NCBI GenBank assembly: GCA_014381825.1
Contig: JACNKX010000038.1
Span: 354,686-418,685, forward strand
From: Planctomycetota bacterium
GTDB lineage: Bacteria > Planctomycetota > Planctomycetia > Pirellulales > Pirellulaceae
Direction: 5' to 3'
DNA: 64,000 bases
In this document: positions 9,224 to 18,257 of the stretch, piece by piece
How the letters are laid out: each line of letters opens with the position of its first letter
Position numbering within the stretch: the first letter of the stretch is position 1
The notes under the pieces: generated by a model
What the model was told of the DNA's origin: nothing
The model's input: the letters and a program-made list of their open reading frames with translations, nothing else
Database searches by the model: none
Program-made: the position numbers and the translations under genes

Positions 9224-10510
9224 TTACGAGAATACGGCCTGAACGGGCACACCGTCATTGGCGATCTTAAAGGGGCGCTTCGACGCGGAGTACTCGATCC
9301 GATCGGTGGGAATGCCGAGCGCTTGAGCGATCGTCGCATTGAAGTCTGCGACCGTCACCTCATCGTCGTCGACGAAATGTCCGCGATCGTCTGACGCGCC
9401 GTGGACATAACCACCCTTAATTCCGGCACCTGCGATCAACGAACTGTAGACCGCCGGATGGTGATCACGACCAACGCGTTCGTTAATCTTTGGGCTTCGA
9501 CCAAATTCAGATGTCAGAACGACAACGGTCTCATCCAAGAGGCCGGTTCGTTCAAGATCATCAAGCAGTGCGGCAACCGCCGTATCCACTTGAGGTCCCT
9601 TCTCCGCAAGCGTTTCGAAGTTGTCGACGTGTGTGTCCCACCCCCCAAGTTGCACTTCGACGAAACGAACATCACGTTCCAACAAACGACGAGCCAACAA
9701 ACAGCCCTGCCCAAAGTTGCCGCTACCATAGGTAGCACGGAGTTTGCTATCCTCTTGCTTCACGTCGAATGCTTTGACATCTTCGCTCTGCATTAAGCGA
9801 ATCGCCTCGGCGTACATATCTCCGTAACCCTGGACTTCTTTGTAAGGGTAGCGGGCCAAAAACTGGTTGCCAAATTTTGCAACCAAATTCAATCGTCGGT
9901 TGAAGTCCTTTTCGGTAACGCCACCCAGGAGCTTCGAGTTCTGTAGCCCCGCGGTCGGATTTCCGATTGGTAGCGGAGCAAACTTCAAATCCATATAGCC
10001 AGCGCCTGGGTGATCCGACCCGCCGTTGATGACGACGTTTGCCGGCACATTTTTGTTGATCTGGCCTTTGGCTTTCGCGACCCAAGCGCCCATCGCGGCA
10101 TGACGAACCGTGGCGCGGGGAGCGTAGCTCGTATGTGCAAGGTAACGACCTTGCGCGTGGGCTCCTTGATTCGTGGTCATCGATCGAACGATGGACAGTT
10201 TATTCATCCGTTCGGCAAGCTTCGGAAAATGCTCGCTCAGACGAACGCCGTTGACACTCGTACTGATGGCCTTCGTCGGTCCTTGCGTCTCGCCACCTGG
10301 CTTCGGATCAAACGTGTCGAGGTGCGTCATTCCACCCGACATGAATAAGTAGATCGCCTTTTTTGCCTTGCCGGGTTTGGCCTGTTGCGCAAACGCTTGT
10401 GCTCCCGTGCCGAGCCACGGCAGCATGCCCACGCCGAAGCAAGCCTTTGCCATGTGTGCGGCAAAGGCTCTGCGAGACACTTCGTCAAAGTTTTTTATCT
10501 GTTCCAACAT
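9224..10510 (-). CDS. DUF1501 family protein (partner of DUF1549/1553)
   Basis: A 428-residue DUF1501 protein. The N-terminus (SRRAFAAHMAKACFGVGMLPWL) is a twin-arginine-like export signal. The family blocks are AIYLFMSGGMTHLDTFDPKPG, VEVQLGGWDTHVDNF, TSEFGRSPKINERVGRDHHP and ATIAQALGIPTDRIEYS. The start lies seven bases after the stop of the DUF1549/1553 gene, so the two are almost certainly cotranscribed. This pair is the usual planctomycete arrangement and suggests that the two proteins act together outside the cytoplasm. Its reaction is unknown. Confidence 0.92.
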   Translation of the reverse strand: MLEQIKNFDEVSRRAFAAHMAKACFGVGMLPWLGTGAQAFAQQAKPGKAKKAIYLFMSGGMTHLDTFDPKPGGETQGPTKAISTSVNGVRLSEHFPKLAERMNKLSIVRSMTTNQGAHAQGRYLAHTSYAPRATVRHAAMGAWVAKAKGQINKNVPANVVINGGSDHPGAGYMDLKFAPLPIGNPTAGLQNSKLLGGVTEKDFNRRLNLVAKFGNQFLARYPYKEVQGYGDMYAEAIRLMQSEDVKAFDVKQEDSKLRATYGSGNFGQGCLLARRLLERDVRFVEVQLGGWDTHVDNFETLAEKGPQVDTAVAALLDDLERTGLLDETVVVLTSEFGRSPKINERVGRDHHPAVYSSLIAGAGIKGGYVHGASDDRGHFVDDDEVTVADFNATIAQALGIPTDRIEYSASKRPFKIANDGVPVQAVFS

Positions 10511-10517
10511 GCAACGC

Positions 10518-12368
10518 TCACTGAATAAACATGAATTCGGGTGTGTTGAGCAGGATCCAAATCAACTCGCGATTGCCACGATTCGCTTGCTTCGCTTGAG
10601 CAAAGACATTCATCGCCAATCGACTCTCCGTTGAATTAGGTTCCCGTCCGAGAATGCTCAAATAGATGATTCGAATGCGGAGTTTTTGATCCCTGTCCGC
10701 TTTGGCGAGCAGTTCCATCAACTGCGAACCTTCTCGCACGATTTGGTAGTGATGCTTGCCGTTGATAAGCGTCAGAATCTGAGACACCGTCGGGTCGCGA
10801 TTCGAGCCCGAAATCAGCTCTCGATCCGATGCGCCAAAGTCACGAAGAAAGTGCCCGGCGGCGGCGGGCTGACGCATCTCGGAGGCTCTCGCAAGACTAG
10901 GCCCGGTCGGCTTCTTAGCACCGGACATGGACATGCTCGGTTTCTTACCGCGATTTTGGCGATCCTTATAAAGCGCGACGCCCCGATCAACGATCGCGCT
11001 GGGCGAAGTACTTTGAATATCGAAATACGGGAAACGATACGGGCTGTTTTGTTCGTAGGTACTCGCAAGCGGCTCGTTCATGCTGAGCGTAACGAGCGAA
11101 TCCCAGATTTGTTCAGCCGTCATGCGTCGCAACGTCGGGCCAGGAAAATGAAACGGCTCCTCGCTAACTTCGCGATACACCGCCCGGCGTTGATAGACGT
11201 CAGTGTTCATCAACATGCGCAGATACTGCTTCATGTTGAAGTCGAGACGGACCATTGCATAGGCAAGAAATTTCATCAGTTCGGGATTCGACGCCTCCGC
11301 TCCTTCGATATCGTCTAGCGGCTCGATCAAACCAACGCCCATCACCTTCTTCCACAATCGGTTCGCGATCACCTTCGCAAACAACGGGTTTTCTTTCGAC
11401 GTCGCCCAACTGGCGAACGCCTCACGCCGCGCCTGCCCATCGCGCAATCGCGGGTTCTCCCCAAAGATCGTCTTCGGAGTGACTGCATCGTTTGCCTTCG
11501 CGTTTCCGTAATCATAATCTTTCGGAAAACGCAGCAGACGATTGTCTGCGTCGCTCAATTCCCATTGGTTGTAGCGAGCGAGCTGGTTGACGAGTTGCCG
11601 TTGCTGCGGGGTCAGATTCCGCTTTTTTATCTCGGCCGCGATCGCACGACGCTGCTGTTGATACTCCTTGCCGCCCGCGCGTGTATTGACGCTATACGTG
11701 AACGCCGCCATTTCGTAAAAGTCTTTTTGTGTCCAGCGCTCAAACGGATGATCGTGGCACTGAGCGCACCCAATTTGTGTTCCTAGAAAGATTGAGACCG
11801 TGTTCGACAGATTGTCGAGTGGCATCCCTTGGTCGCGAAGGTAGTAACCAACTGCGCCGTTCTCACTTGGCGTGCCCGATGCCGACAGCAGCTCGTAAAC
11901 GAACTCGTCATACGGTTTGTTCTTCTTCAGCGACTCCTTTACCCATTCGACATAGCTGTGCAATTCGACGCCACTCCCAGCCGACTTGATTCGCAAGACG
12001 TCTGCCCAGTAGTTGTAGTAGTTGCTTGCATAGCCGTCCGACGCGAGCAGATAGTCGATCAAGATCTCTCGCTTGTTCTTTTCCTTCGCGTCGAGGAAGT
12101 CAAAAGCTTCCTGGCCTGTAGGAATCGTACCCGTGATGTCGAGGTAAACGCGGCGCATGAAGATGCGATCGTTCGCGGGCAGGCTTGCAGCGACTCCATG
12201 CTTAGTCCGATCGGCTTCAATCAACTGGTCGATCCGTGCCGCGGCAGCGAGAATCGGCGCGCGACTCGCTTCGAGTCTGGCAGCTCGCTGATCATCAGCG
12301 GCGCGGCTATCCGGCGAATAGACAATCAGACTAACCGCGAATAACGCGGCACATGAGATGGATCGCAT
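10518..12368 (-). CDS. DUF1549/DUF1553 exported protein
   Basis: A 616-residue protein with a signal peptide (SCAALFAVSLIVYSPDSRAA). The DUF1549 domain (about residues 45-240) contains MRRVYLDITGTIPT and the CxxCH motif GCAQCHDHPFERW. The DUF1553 domain (about 320-610) contains FAKVIANRLWKKVMGVGLIEP and ILLNTPEFMFIQ at the end. It lacks the separate N-terminal PSCyt1 cytochrome-like domain present in the other copy at 37389. The CxxCH could bind haem or metal; this is not shown. An AAGGAA ribosome site precedes ATG 12368. It is followed directly by a DUF1501 gene. Confidence 0.92.
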   Translation of the reverse strand: MRSISCAALFAVSLIVYSPDSRAADDQRAARLEASRAPILAAAARIDQLIEADRTKHGVAASLPANDRIFMRRVYLDITGTIPTGQEAFDFLDAKEKNKREILIDYLLASDGYASNYYNYWADVLRIKSAGSGVELHSYVEWVKESLKKNKPYDEFVYELLSASGTPSENGAVGYYLRDQGMPLDNLSNTVSIFLGTQIGCAQCHDHPFERWTQKDFYEMAAFTYSVNTRAGGKEYQQQRRAIAAEIKKRNLTPQQRQLVNQLARYNQWELSDADNRLLRFPKDYDYGNAKANDAVTPKTIFGENPRLRDGQARREAFASWATSKENPLFAKVIANRLWKKVMGVGLIEPLDDIEGAEASNPELMKFLAYAMVRLDFNMKQYLRMLMNTDVYQRRAVYREVSEEPFHFPGPTLRRMTAEQIWDSLVTLSMNEPLASTYEQNSPYRFPYFDIQSTSPSAIVDRGVALYKDRQNRGKKPSMSMSGAKKPTGPSLARASEMRQPAAAGHFLRDFGASDRELISGSNRDPTVSQILTLINGKHHYQIVREGSQLMELLAKADRDQKLRIRIIYLSILGREPNSTESRLAMNVFAQAKQANRGNRELIWILLNTPEFMFIQ

Positions 12369-12441
12369 TTCTGTTCCTTGAGACTTCGCAGACGAGATTC
12401 ATTGCGAGACAGCTCCATTCGAAGCTGAATCGCCTCGCGTG

Positions 12442-13437
12442 TCAAGCGGAACGATGCGTCCGGAGAGCATCGACTACCGATTCCATGTCACTACGCAGCG
12501 GAGCCACGAATTCGATCGCTTCACCGGTGATCGGGTGCGTGAGGGCTAATCGTCGGGCATGGAGGGCCTGACGGTTCAACAATATGTTGTCTTCGTCATC
12601 ACCGCTGATCTCGCCCAGCGTGATCTGCGAACGCCCACCGTAAAGCCGATCGCAGAGTACGGCGGCGCCGACGTGAGCTAAATGAACTCGTATCTGGTGT
12701 GTGCGACCTGTCTTCGGCACGACTTTCAGGAGCGCGAAACCGCGAAATCTCTCCACCACTTCATAAAACGTCTTGGCATCGCGAGACGTCGAGTGATCTG
12801 CGCGAATTGCCTTCCTTTCGCGATGATATGGGTGTGCTCCGATCGGTTGTTCAATGATATCCCGATCACGATCCAGTGAACCGATCACGATAGCAGCGTA
12901 TTCCTTCTCGGTCGTCCGCGCCTCAAACTGAGCAGCCAAACGAAGGTGAGCCTGATCGGTTTTCGCGACCACCATGACTCCGCTCGTCTCGCGGTCCAGC
13001 CGATGGACAATTCCCGGTCGCGACGGGCCTCCCACGGAACTCAATTGCCCAAAGCGAAAAGCGAGTGCGCTCGTCAAGGTCCCAGACCAATGGCCTTTCG
13101 CCGGATGAACCACCATGTCAGGAGACTTATTGACGGCAATCAGATGATCATCTTCGTACAGGACATCCAGCGGGATGTCTTCCGGTGCGGGACCGTCTTT
13201 GGGTAATTCAGGCAGCACAATCGAGATCGATTGGCCAACCTTCAGTCGATACGAGGCCTTCGTTCGCTTGCCGCCAACTTGCACACCGCCTGCATTGATG
13301 GCTTGCCGCAGCTTTACACGACTATAGCTCGGAAACTGAGTAGCAAGAAACGCGTCCAGGCGGGAGTCGATATGCTCTTCACCAACGATCAGCTCAACCG
13401 CCTCGGACGAATGACCGTCTGGAGATTTACTTGTCAC
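12442..13437 (-). CDS. RluA/RluD family ribosomal large-subunit pseudouridine synthase
   Basis: A 331-residue enzyme. An S4 RNA-binding domain (SRLDAFLATQFPSYSRVKLRQAI and GGVQVGGKRTKASYRLKVGQ) is followed by the RluA catalytic domain, with the catalytic Asp in IVHRLDRETSGVMVVAKT and the later block GRTHQIRVHLAHVGAAVLCD. It would isomerise specific uridines in 23S rRNA; the exact site cannot be told from sequence. The start is GTG 13437, four bases after the upstream stop at 13442, so translation is probably coupled. A longer in-frame extension reads Arg/Pro/Gln-rich repeats that are the antisense-frame echo of the upstream gene, and I reject it. Confidence 0.92.
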   Translation of the reverse strand: MTSKSPDGHSSEAVELIVGEEHIDSRLDAFLATQFPSYSRVKLRQAINAGGVQVGGKRTKASYRLKVGQSISIVLPELPKDGPAPEDIPLDVLYEDDHLIAVNKSPDMVVHPAKGHWSGTLTSALAFRFGQLSSVGGPSRPGIVHRLDRETSGVMVVAKTDQAHLRLAAQFEARTTEKEYAAIVIGSLDRDRDIIEQPIGAHPYHRERKAIRADHSTSRDAKTFYEVVERFRGFALLKVVPKTGRTHQIRVHLAHVGAAVLCDRLYGGRSQITLGEISGDDEDNILLNRQALHARRLALTHPITGEAIEFVAPLRSDMESVVDALRTHRSA

Positions 13438-13441
13438 GCGA

Positions 13442-14470
13442 TTATTCAGACGGAGCTTCGTCAGAAGCAGGCGTTTCGCTCGCCGGAGTCTTACTAGGTT
13501 CTGGGACCGGTTTGCTTGCGGCTGGGTCACTGGGTGCTGGGTCACTGGGCGCTGGGTCACTGGGCGCTGGGTCACTGGCCTCGGGCGCATCCTCCTTCTT
13601 TGGAGTGGGCACAGCGTCTTCGACCTTTTCCTCGGCATCCTCCTTCGGTGTTGCATCAGCTTCCGAACTCGGGCCGTTTAACTCCGGGCCAGCTTCTGAC
13701 GAATCGTCTGCCGGGGGAGTCGGCTCCGCCCCTGGCACCGTCGAAGGGAATACAGGCAAGGAAAGGTCTGGGCGATCCGAAAGATCACCTAAGTCCGCTG
13801 GGAGATTGGGAAGCCCGAGATCGCTTCCCGGACCACCGGGCATCCCAGGAATCGCAGGTGGACGGGGTGTTTGATTTGCGAACCAATTGTACCACTTCTC
13901 CGTCGAGGTATCGCTTAAAGCATCGGTGCGCCGTTGTGCTTCTTTGCCAAGACCCGAGGTCGCCGAACTGCTCGCGAGCTTACCGTAGTACTCTTTGGCT
14001 TTTTCAATATTCGCCATTGACTCGTAAACTTGCCCCAGTCCGAACCAGGCGCGCTGTCGCAAGATCGATTCCGGCACCTTTTCGACCACAAGATAGTTGC
14101 GTTCCGCCTCGGCCAAGTTTCTCTTGGCGTTGTCGCGATTGGTATAAAGATCCCCGATCCCTTCGGCCAACTTCAAATCGGCTTCTGCTAAGTGAGCCCA
14201 CACGCCAGCCGTCGTGCCTTGATTCGCCGAGGCCACGATCTCAAGCGCTTCCGGATCCCGTTCCCCGAACGCTTGGAAGAACTGATTCCATCCGGCCTGC
14301 GAACGGGCCGCCTGATCCTGCACCAAAAACGTTCCCGCGACCCCAGCAGCGATCACGAGCAGTACGAGCGCTAAGATCGTCTTCGAGTGACCCTGGACCT
14401 GACCCAAGTGTTTGCCAATCCAGTCAGCCAGGACGTTGGTTTGCAATTCGTGGCGTCGATCTGTCTTCAT
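13442..14470 (-). CDS. Membrane-anchored TPR protein with Pro/Ser/Asp-rich tail
   Basis: A 342-residue protein. A cytoplasmic N-terminus of about 30 residues leads to one membrane span (TILALVLLVIAAGVAGTFLV), then TPR-like helices (AGVWAHLAEADLKLAEG, NLAEAERNYLVVEKV, LGQVYESMANIEKAKEYYGKLAS), and then a 130-residue low-complexity tail with a fivefold APSDP repeat. The layout resembles YfgM/PpkA-type periplasmic TPR anchors, but I would not assign a function. It is the first gene of a likely operon with the pseudouridine synthase. The tail is encoded partly by a 15-bp tandem repeat. Confidence 0.85.
   Translation of the reverse strand: MKTDRRHELQTNVLADWIGKHLGQVQGHSKTILALVLLVIAAGVAGTFLVQDQAARSQAGWNQFFQAFGERDPEALEIVASANQGTTAGVWAHLAEADLKLAEGIGDLYTNRDNAKRNLAEAERNYLVVEKVPESILRQRAWFGLGQVYESMANIEKAKEYYGKLASSSATSGLGKEAQRRTDALSDTSTEKWYNWFANQTPRPPAIPGMPGGPGSDLGLPNLPADLGDLSDRPDLSLPVFPSTVPGAEPTPPADDSSEAGPELNGPSSEADATPKEDAEEKVEDAVPTPKKEDAPEASDPAPSDPAPSDPAPSDPAASKPVPEPSKTPASETPASDEAPSE
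13521..13580 (-). repeat. 15-bp tandem repeat, four copies
   Basis: Four consecutive copies of a 15-base unit, GCTGGGTCACTGGGY on the plus strand, lie inside the 3' part of the TPR gene. In frame they encode repeated Ala-Pro-Ser-Asp-Pro. Copies differ by only one or two bases, which suggests recent slippage expansion. Because the unit is a multiple of three, copy-number changes keep the frame. Confidence 0.9.
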
Positions 14471-14806
14471 CTTCCGTGCCGTTATTCGAGGGTGAAGGGC
14501 GAGAGTGCCAGTGGTTGAGTTCCTTCCGTGGCGAACCGAAACTGGATGATCGGCATCCCACCGAAGAACGGAAGTATAGAACTGACCAAGGAATAGCTCA
14601 AGGGCGAAGCACCATCAAATCCCTGCACGCGTACCGTACTCGACCGCCACAGTGCGGCCACATCGACAGTTCCGGCCTTCGGCGTTGTGAGTCTCCACAA
14701 AGAAAACTGTTAGATATCCATCTGGCGTAACATTAACGTAACATCCATGCCCTAGAGTCTCCCGCAGTGCTACATCTTTCTCGGCTGATCTAAAAGGAGA
14801 CTTCAC
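14471..14806. other. Divergent intergenic region between TPR and S41 genes
   Basis: This 336-bp gap should hold promoters for both divergent genes. A short direct repeat of CGTAACAT lies at about 14728-14742. A 73-codon minus-strand frame (stop at 14482) begins only with a TTG, has no ribosome site and shows no recognisable family, so I do not call it. I see no convincing promoter boxes or RNA gene. Confidence 0.35.
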
Positions 14807-16321
14807 ATGACTCGGCTCCCAATCGTCACTCTCGCTCTTTGCTTCGTGTTGACTCTGGTCAGCAGCGCATCGGCTGCCGATCCAACACTGAGCGAGCTTC
14901 TTGAAAAGGCAATCTATACCGAGCAAACGGTTGGCGACCTCGACGCCGCCGTGAATCTTTACGAACAGATTGCCGCAAAACACGAACTGAATGCCGAGAC
15001 GGCGGCACGAGCTCAGCTGCACCTTGGGATGGCACGATTAAAGCGTGGCGATCGCGCTAAGGCGACGGAAGCGTTTCGGATTCTGGTCGACAGGTATCCC
15101 AGTCGAGACAAGATCGTTAAGTACGCGGAAAATCAGATTCCCCCCGACCTCGACGAAGCACTACACCAGATTCGCAATAACTACGTCGATGTCCTGGACG
15201 ACGAGGACGAACTGATGGCGGCCGCTATTCGAGGTGTTCTCGGAGAGCTCGACGAGTACTCAGGACTTCTTAGCGCCGAGGCGATGGATGAGTTTAAAGT
15301 CACCCTGAGTGGCAGGCTCGTAGGCATTGGCGTTGCGATCGCGCTACAGGAGGGAAGGCTCGTCGTCACGACACCAATCGTGGGATCGCCGGCCTTCGAA
15401 GCGGGGCTGCTCGCCGGTGATACGATCGCCACGATTGACAACACGTCGGTCGCCTCGATACCAGAAGACGAACGCCTGAAAGAAGCCGTGCGGCGTTTGC
15501 GAGGGAAAGCAGACACCGCCGTTACGGTCGGCATCATCTCGCCGAACTCAGAGAAAGCCAGAGACATCCGGATCGTGCGTCGCCCCCTGAAGCTCGACAC
15601 CATCGTGGGCAACGATCGTGAGGACTCTGGGACGTGGCGGTATGAGCTAAGCAAAGAACCTAAGATCGACTACCTTGCCATCCTGTCCTTCGGGCGTGAA
15701 GCAGCACGGGACCTGCGAACGGTCGTCGCGCACCTGGAAGAACAAGGCTCACAGGCGATAGTCATTGATCTTAGGAATTCACCTGGAGGCCTTATGAAAT
15801 CCGCGATCGATTGTGCGGACCTCTTTCTGAACGAGGGAGTCATAGTCGAGGTAAGAGGTCGGAACCAGAACGAGACGCATCGGGCCAAGCCAACGCAATT
15901 TCTTGCCGGCGTGCCAATCGCAATTCTGACAAACTCCGCCACTGCCTCGGCAGCGGAGATTTTTGCGGGCGCTTTGCGAGATCATCATCGCGCCGTGATC
16001 GTAGGTGAACGAACTCATGGCAAAGGAAGTGTTCAGAGTTTAATTACGCTGAAAAGCGGAAACGCAATCAAGCTAACGACGGCTCGGTTCTATTTGCCGA
16101 ATGGCAGAAATATCCAAAAGCCATCCAATGCAACTGAAGAAGACGTCTGGGGCATCAGTCCCTCGGAAGGGTTCGGCGTCGAGTTATCAGAAGAAGAAAG
16201 ACGTGCGTACGGCCCGCTTCGCGCCGCTCAAGCTTCGGTCGAAGTCGAAGCAGTTCCTGAATTCTCGGATCGTGTTCTCGAAAAGGCGATGGAATACTTA
16301 ACGCAGCAAACGAAGGAGTAG
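14807..16321 (+). CDS. S41 (carboxy-terminal processing) protease with N-terminal TPR and PDZ
   Basis: A 504-residue exported protease. The signal peptide is MTRLPIVTLALCFVLTLVSS. A TPR-like segment follows (AAVNLYEQIAAKHEL, ARLKRGDRAKATEAF), then a PDZ domain (about 165-260, with VTTPIVGSPAFEAGLLAGDTI) and the S41 catalytic domain. The catalytic dyad is visible: Ser381 in TNSATASAAEIFAG and Lys406 in GERTHGKGSVQ. The block VIDLRNSPGGL is also typical. GGAG lies eight bases before ATG 14807. Ten bases separate its stop from the sensor kinase, so protease, kinase and regulator probably form one operon. The substrate is unknown; a role in envelope-stress control is an inference from the context. 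Confidence 0.93.
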   Translation: MTRLPIVTLALCFVLTLVSSASAADPTLSELLEKAIYTEQTVGDLDAAVNLYEQIAAKHELNAETAARAQLHLGMARLKRGDRAKATEAFRILVDRYPSRDKIVKYAENQIPPDLDEALHQIRNNYVDVLDDEDELMAAAIRGVLGELDEYSGLLSAEAMDEFKVTLSGRLVGIGVAIALQEGRLVVTTPIVGSPAFEAGLLAGDTIATIDNTSVASIPEDERLKEAVRRLRGKADTAVTVGIISPNSEKARDIRIVRRPLKLDTIVGNDREDSGTWRYELSKEPKIDYLAILSFGREAARDLRTVVAHLEEQGSQAIVIDLRNSPGGLMKSAIDCADLFLNEGVIVEVRGRNQNETHRAKPTQFLAGVPIAILTNSATASAAEIFAGALRDHHRAVIVGERTHGKGSVQSLITLKSGNAIKLTTARFYLPNGRNIQKPSNATEEDVWGISPSEGFGVELSEEERRAYGPLRAAQASVEVEAVPEFSDRVLEKAMEYLTQQTKE

Positions 16322-16330
16322 CGACCGAAC

Positions 16331-18247
16331 GTGATACGTTTCTCGTCAATTGATACGACCGGCCAGAGGCACTGGCCGGTCGTCTTGCTGCTGCTCACCG
16401 TGTTGTTTTCGTCGGCAAGCGTGCTTTGGCTGACCAATGCGGCCGTGCGCAACGAACGTGCCGCCGTCCGTCAACGTTTAACAGAAGCGTATCACAGCCG
16501 ATTGCGACTGGCTGAATCATGCGTTGAAGAATACTGGCGGTCGATCGACGCCGAGATCGAGCAGCTCGCAGCGAAAAACAGCGGCCCTGAGCTATTCAAA
16601 GCGTGTGTCGCGGCAGACTTGGCCGATAGCATCTTGATCGTAGATTCTGGTGGAGCAATTACTTATCCAGCGCCGTCGGTGCACATCGAGATCGCCAGCC
16701 TGAACCCAAAGGCGTGGGCCGCCGCGAACCAGTTGGAATTTCGCGACCACTCGATTGCAGATGCTACCGAGGCTTATGCTGCAATTGCCACCACCGAACC
16801 GCAACCAAATGCCGAGGCGCGGGCATGGATGGCACACGCCCGATGTCTTGAGAAAGGTGGCCAACGGGATCAGGCAATCAGTATCCTTACGAACGAACTG
16901 GGGCAACCTGGTATTGCCGCCGCCCTCGATCAGGACGGCCGCAGCGTTCGGCTCGATGCGCTGCTTCGCGCTACGCAGCTGGTCGCCGCAGCCGATGGAC
17001 AGGCGAGCCGCCTCGAAACCTTGCAAGAGTCTTTACAACAATTGCTGAACGATTACGGCAACAAAGTCCCTTCTGCTCAGCGGCAGTTCGCGATGCGCGC
17101 ATTCCGAGAGCTGTTTCCCGAATCACCTGAATTCGAGACCTTCAGCGCCGAGCAGCTCGCGGCGAATCATTTCGACTCTCCGCAGAGCAAGCATGGCATT
17201 CTTTGGAAGCGGGAACAGCGTGACTCTGGCGTCATACTACTGTTTCGGAATGAGAACGTGATCACGACAGTTGAAGAGTTGATTGCCGAGTGGAGCACAT
17301 CGGACGAGCGGATCGTCGCTTCGCTAGAAACCGACAGCGAAGTTGCTAACGCGGACGTAGCGACTCGTCCTCTCCATTCAATGCCTGATTGGAATTTGTC
17401 GGTCCAATTGAATGATCCATCGTTATTCGAGGATGCATCCCGCCATCAAACAGCACTCTACTCGCTTGCCGCGCTGCTATCGATTGCCGCCGTCGCGGTT
17501 GGCGTAGCTGTGACAGGAATCTTCGTTCGCAGGCAACTGAAGCTTGCGCAGATGAAGAACGACCTTGCCGCGGTCGTAACACATGAGTTACGGACCCCGC
17601 TGGCCTCCATTCGAGTGCTTGTCGACACACTGCTCGACGACAGTACAACCAATGCGTCGCGAACGAAGGAGTATTTGAAACTGATTGCTCAGGAAAATGA
17701 GCGCCTGAGCCGGCTGATCGACAACTTCCTTACATTCTCACGACTGGAACGGAACCAGCAGCGATTTGACTTCCGCGCGTCCGACCCCGCAAATCTGGCC
17801 GACCAAGCCGTCGTTGCCATCAATGGCAAACTGAATGATGCGAGTTGCGTCTTCGAGCGGGAGCTTCAACCCGGCCTGCCATCGGTCCACGTCGACCCCG
17901 ACGCGATCGTGACAGTGCTTTTGAACTTGCTCGATAACGCCGTCAAGTTTACCGGCGACGAGAAACGGATTGAATTGCGAATCAGCCGCGACGAACAGTT
18001 CGTTCGATTCGAGATCGAAGATAACGGCATCGGCATGTCGGCCACGGACGCTCGAAATGCCTTCGAGCGATTTTATCAAGCGGACACGCGATTATCGCGA
18101 AGCCACGGCGGATGCGGTCTCGGGTTGAGTCTAGTCCGCTCGATCGTCGACGCTCACAACGGCAGCGTGGCGATCGCCTCGAAGTCGGGAGTTGGGAGCA
18201 CGTTCACAGTGCGGCTTCCATTTGATAATGCCAATGAAGTCGTGTGA
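16331..18247 (+). CDS. Membrane sensor histidine kinase
   Basis: A 638-residue kinase starting at GTG 16331. It has a first membrane span (about residues 17-35), a large extracytoplasmic region of about 330 residues, and a second span (about 372-398). The phospho-acceptor His418 lies in VVTHELRTPLASIRV. The ATPase domain has N-box NLLDNAVKFTGD, then EDNGIGMSATDARNAFERFY and GGCGLGLSLVRSIVDAHNG. The extracytoplasmic part contains a TPR-like patch (EARAWMAHARCLEKGGQRDQ), which suggests that it reads a protein or peptide ligand. There is no HAMP domain. It is followed ten bases later by its probable response regulator. Confidence 0.94.
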   Translation: MIRFSSIDTTGQRHWPVVLLLLTVLFSSASVLWLTNAAVRNERAAVRQRLTEAYHSRLRLAESCVEEYWRSIDAEIEQLAAKNSGPELFKACVAADLADSILIVDSGGAITYPAPSVHIEIASLNPKAWAAANQLEFRDHSIADATEAYAAIATTEPQPNAEARAWMAHARCLEKGGQRDQAISILTNELGQPGIAAALDQDGRSVRLDALLRATQLVAAADGQASRLETLQESLQQLLNDYGNKVPSAQRQFAMRAFRELFPESPEFETFSAEQLAANHFDSPQSKHGILWKREQRDSGVILLFRNENVITTVEELIAEWSTSDERIVASLETDSEVANADVATRPLHSMPDWNLSVQLNDPSLFEDASRHQTALYSLAALLSIAAVAVGVAVTGIFVRRQLKLAQMKNDLAAVVTHELRTPLASIRVLVDTLLDDSTTNASRTKEYLKLIAQENERLSRLIDNFLTFSRLERNQQRFDFRASDPANLADQAVVAINGKLNDASCVFERELQPGLPSVHVDPDAIVTVLLNLLDNAVKFTGDEKRIELRISRDEQFVRFEIEDNGIGMSATDARNAFERFYQADTRLSRSHGGCGLGLSLVRSIVDAHNGSVAIASKSGVGSTFTVRLPFDNANEVV

Positions 18248-18257
18248 GTAAAGCAGA

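Noticed and set aside
13438..13656. Upstream extension of the pseudouridine synthase
   Set aside because: It reads repeated Pro-Val-Thr-Gln from the repeat of the overlapping gene; the S4 domain begins after GTG 13437.
14482..14700. A 73-codon minus-strand frame before the TPR gene
   Set aside because: It starts only with TTG, has no ribosome site or recognisable family, and is closed by a stop just upstream.
13516..14730. A 404-codon open frame on the plus strand opposite the TPR gene
   Set aside because: Its composition is Arg/Pro/Ser-rich with no domain, and it mirrors the codon pattern of the real minus-strand gene with its tandem repeat.
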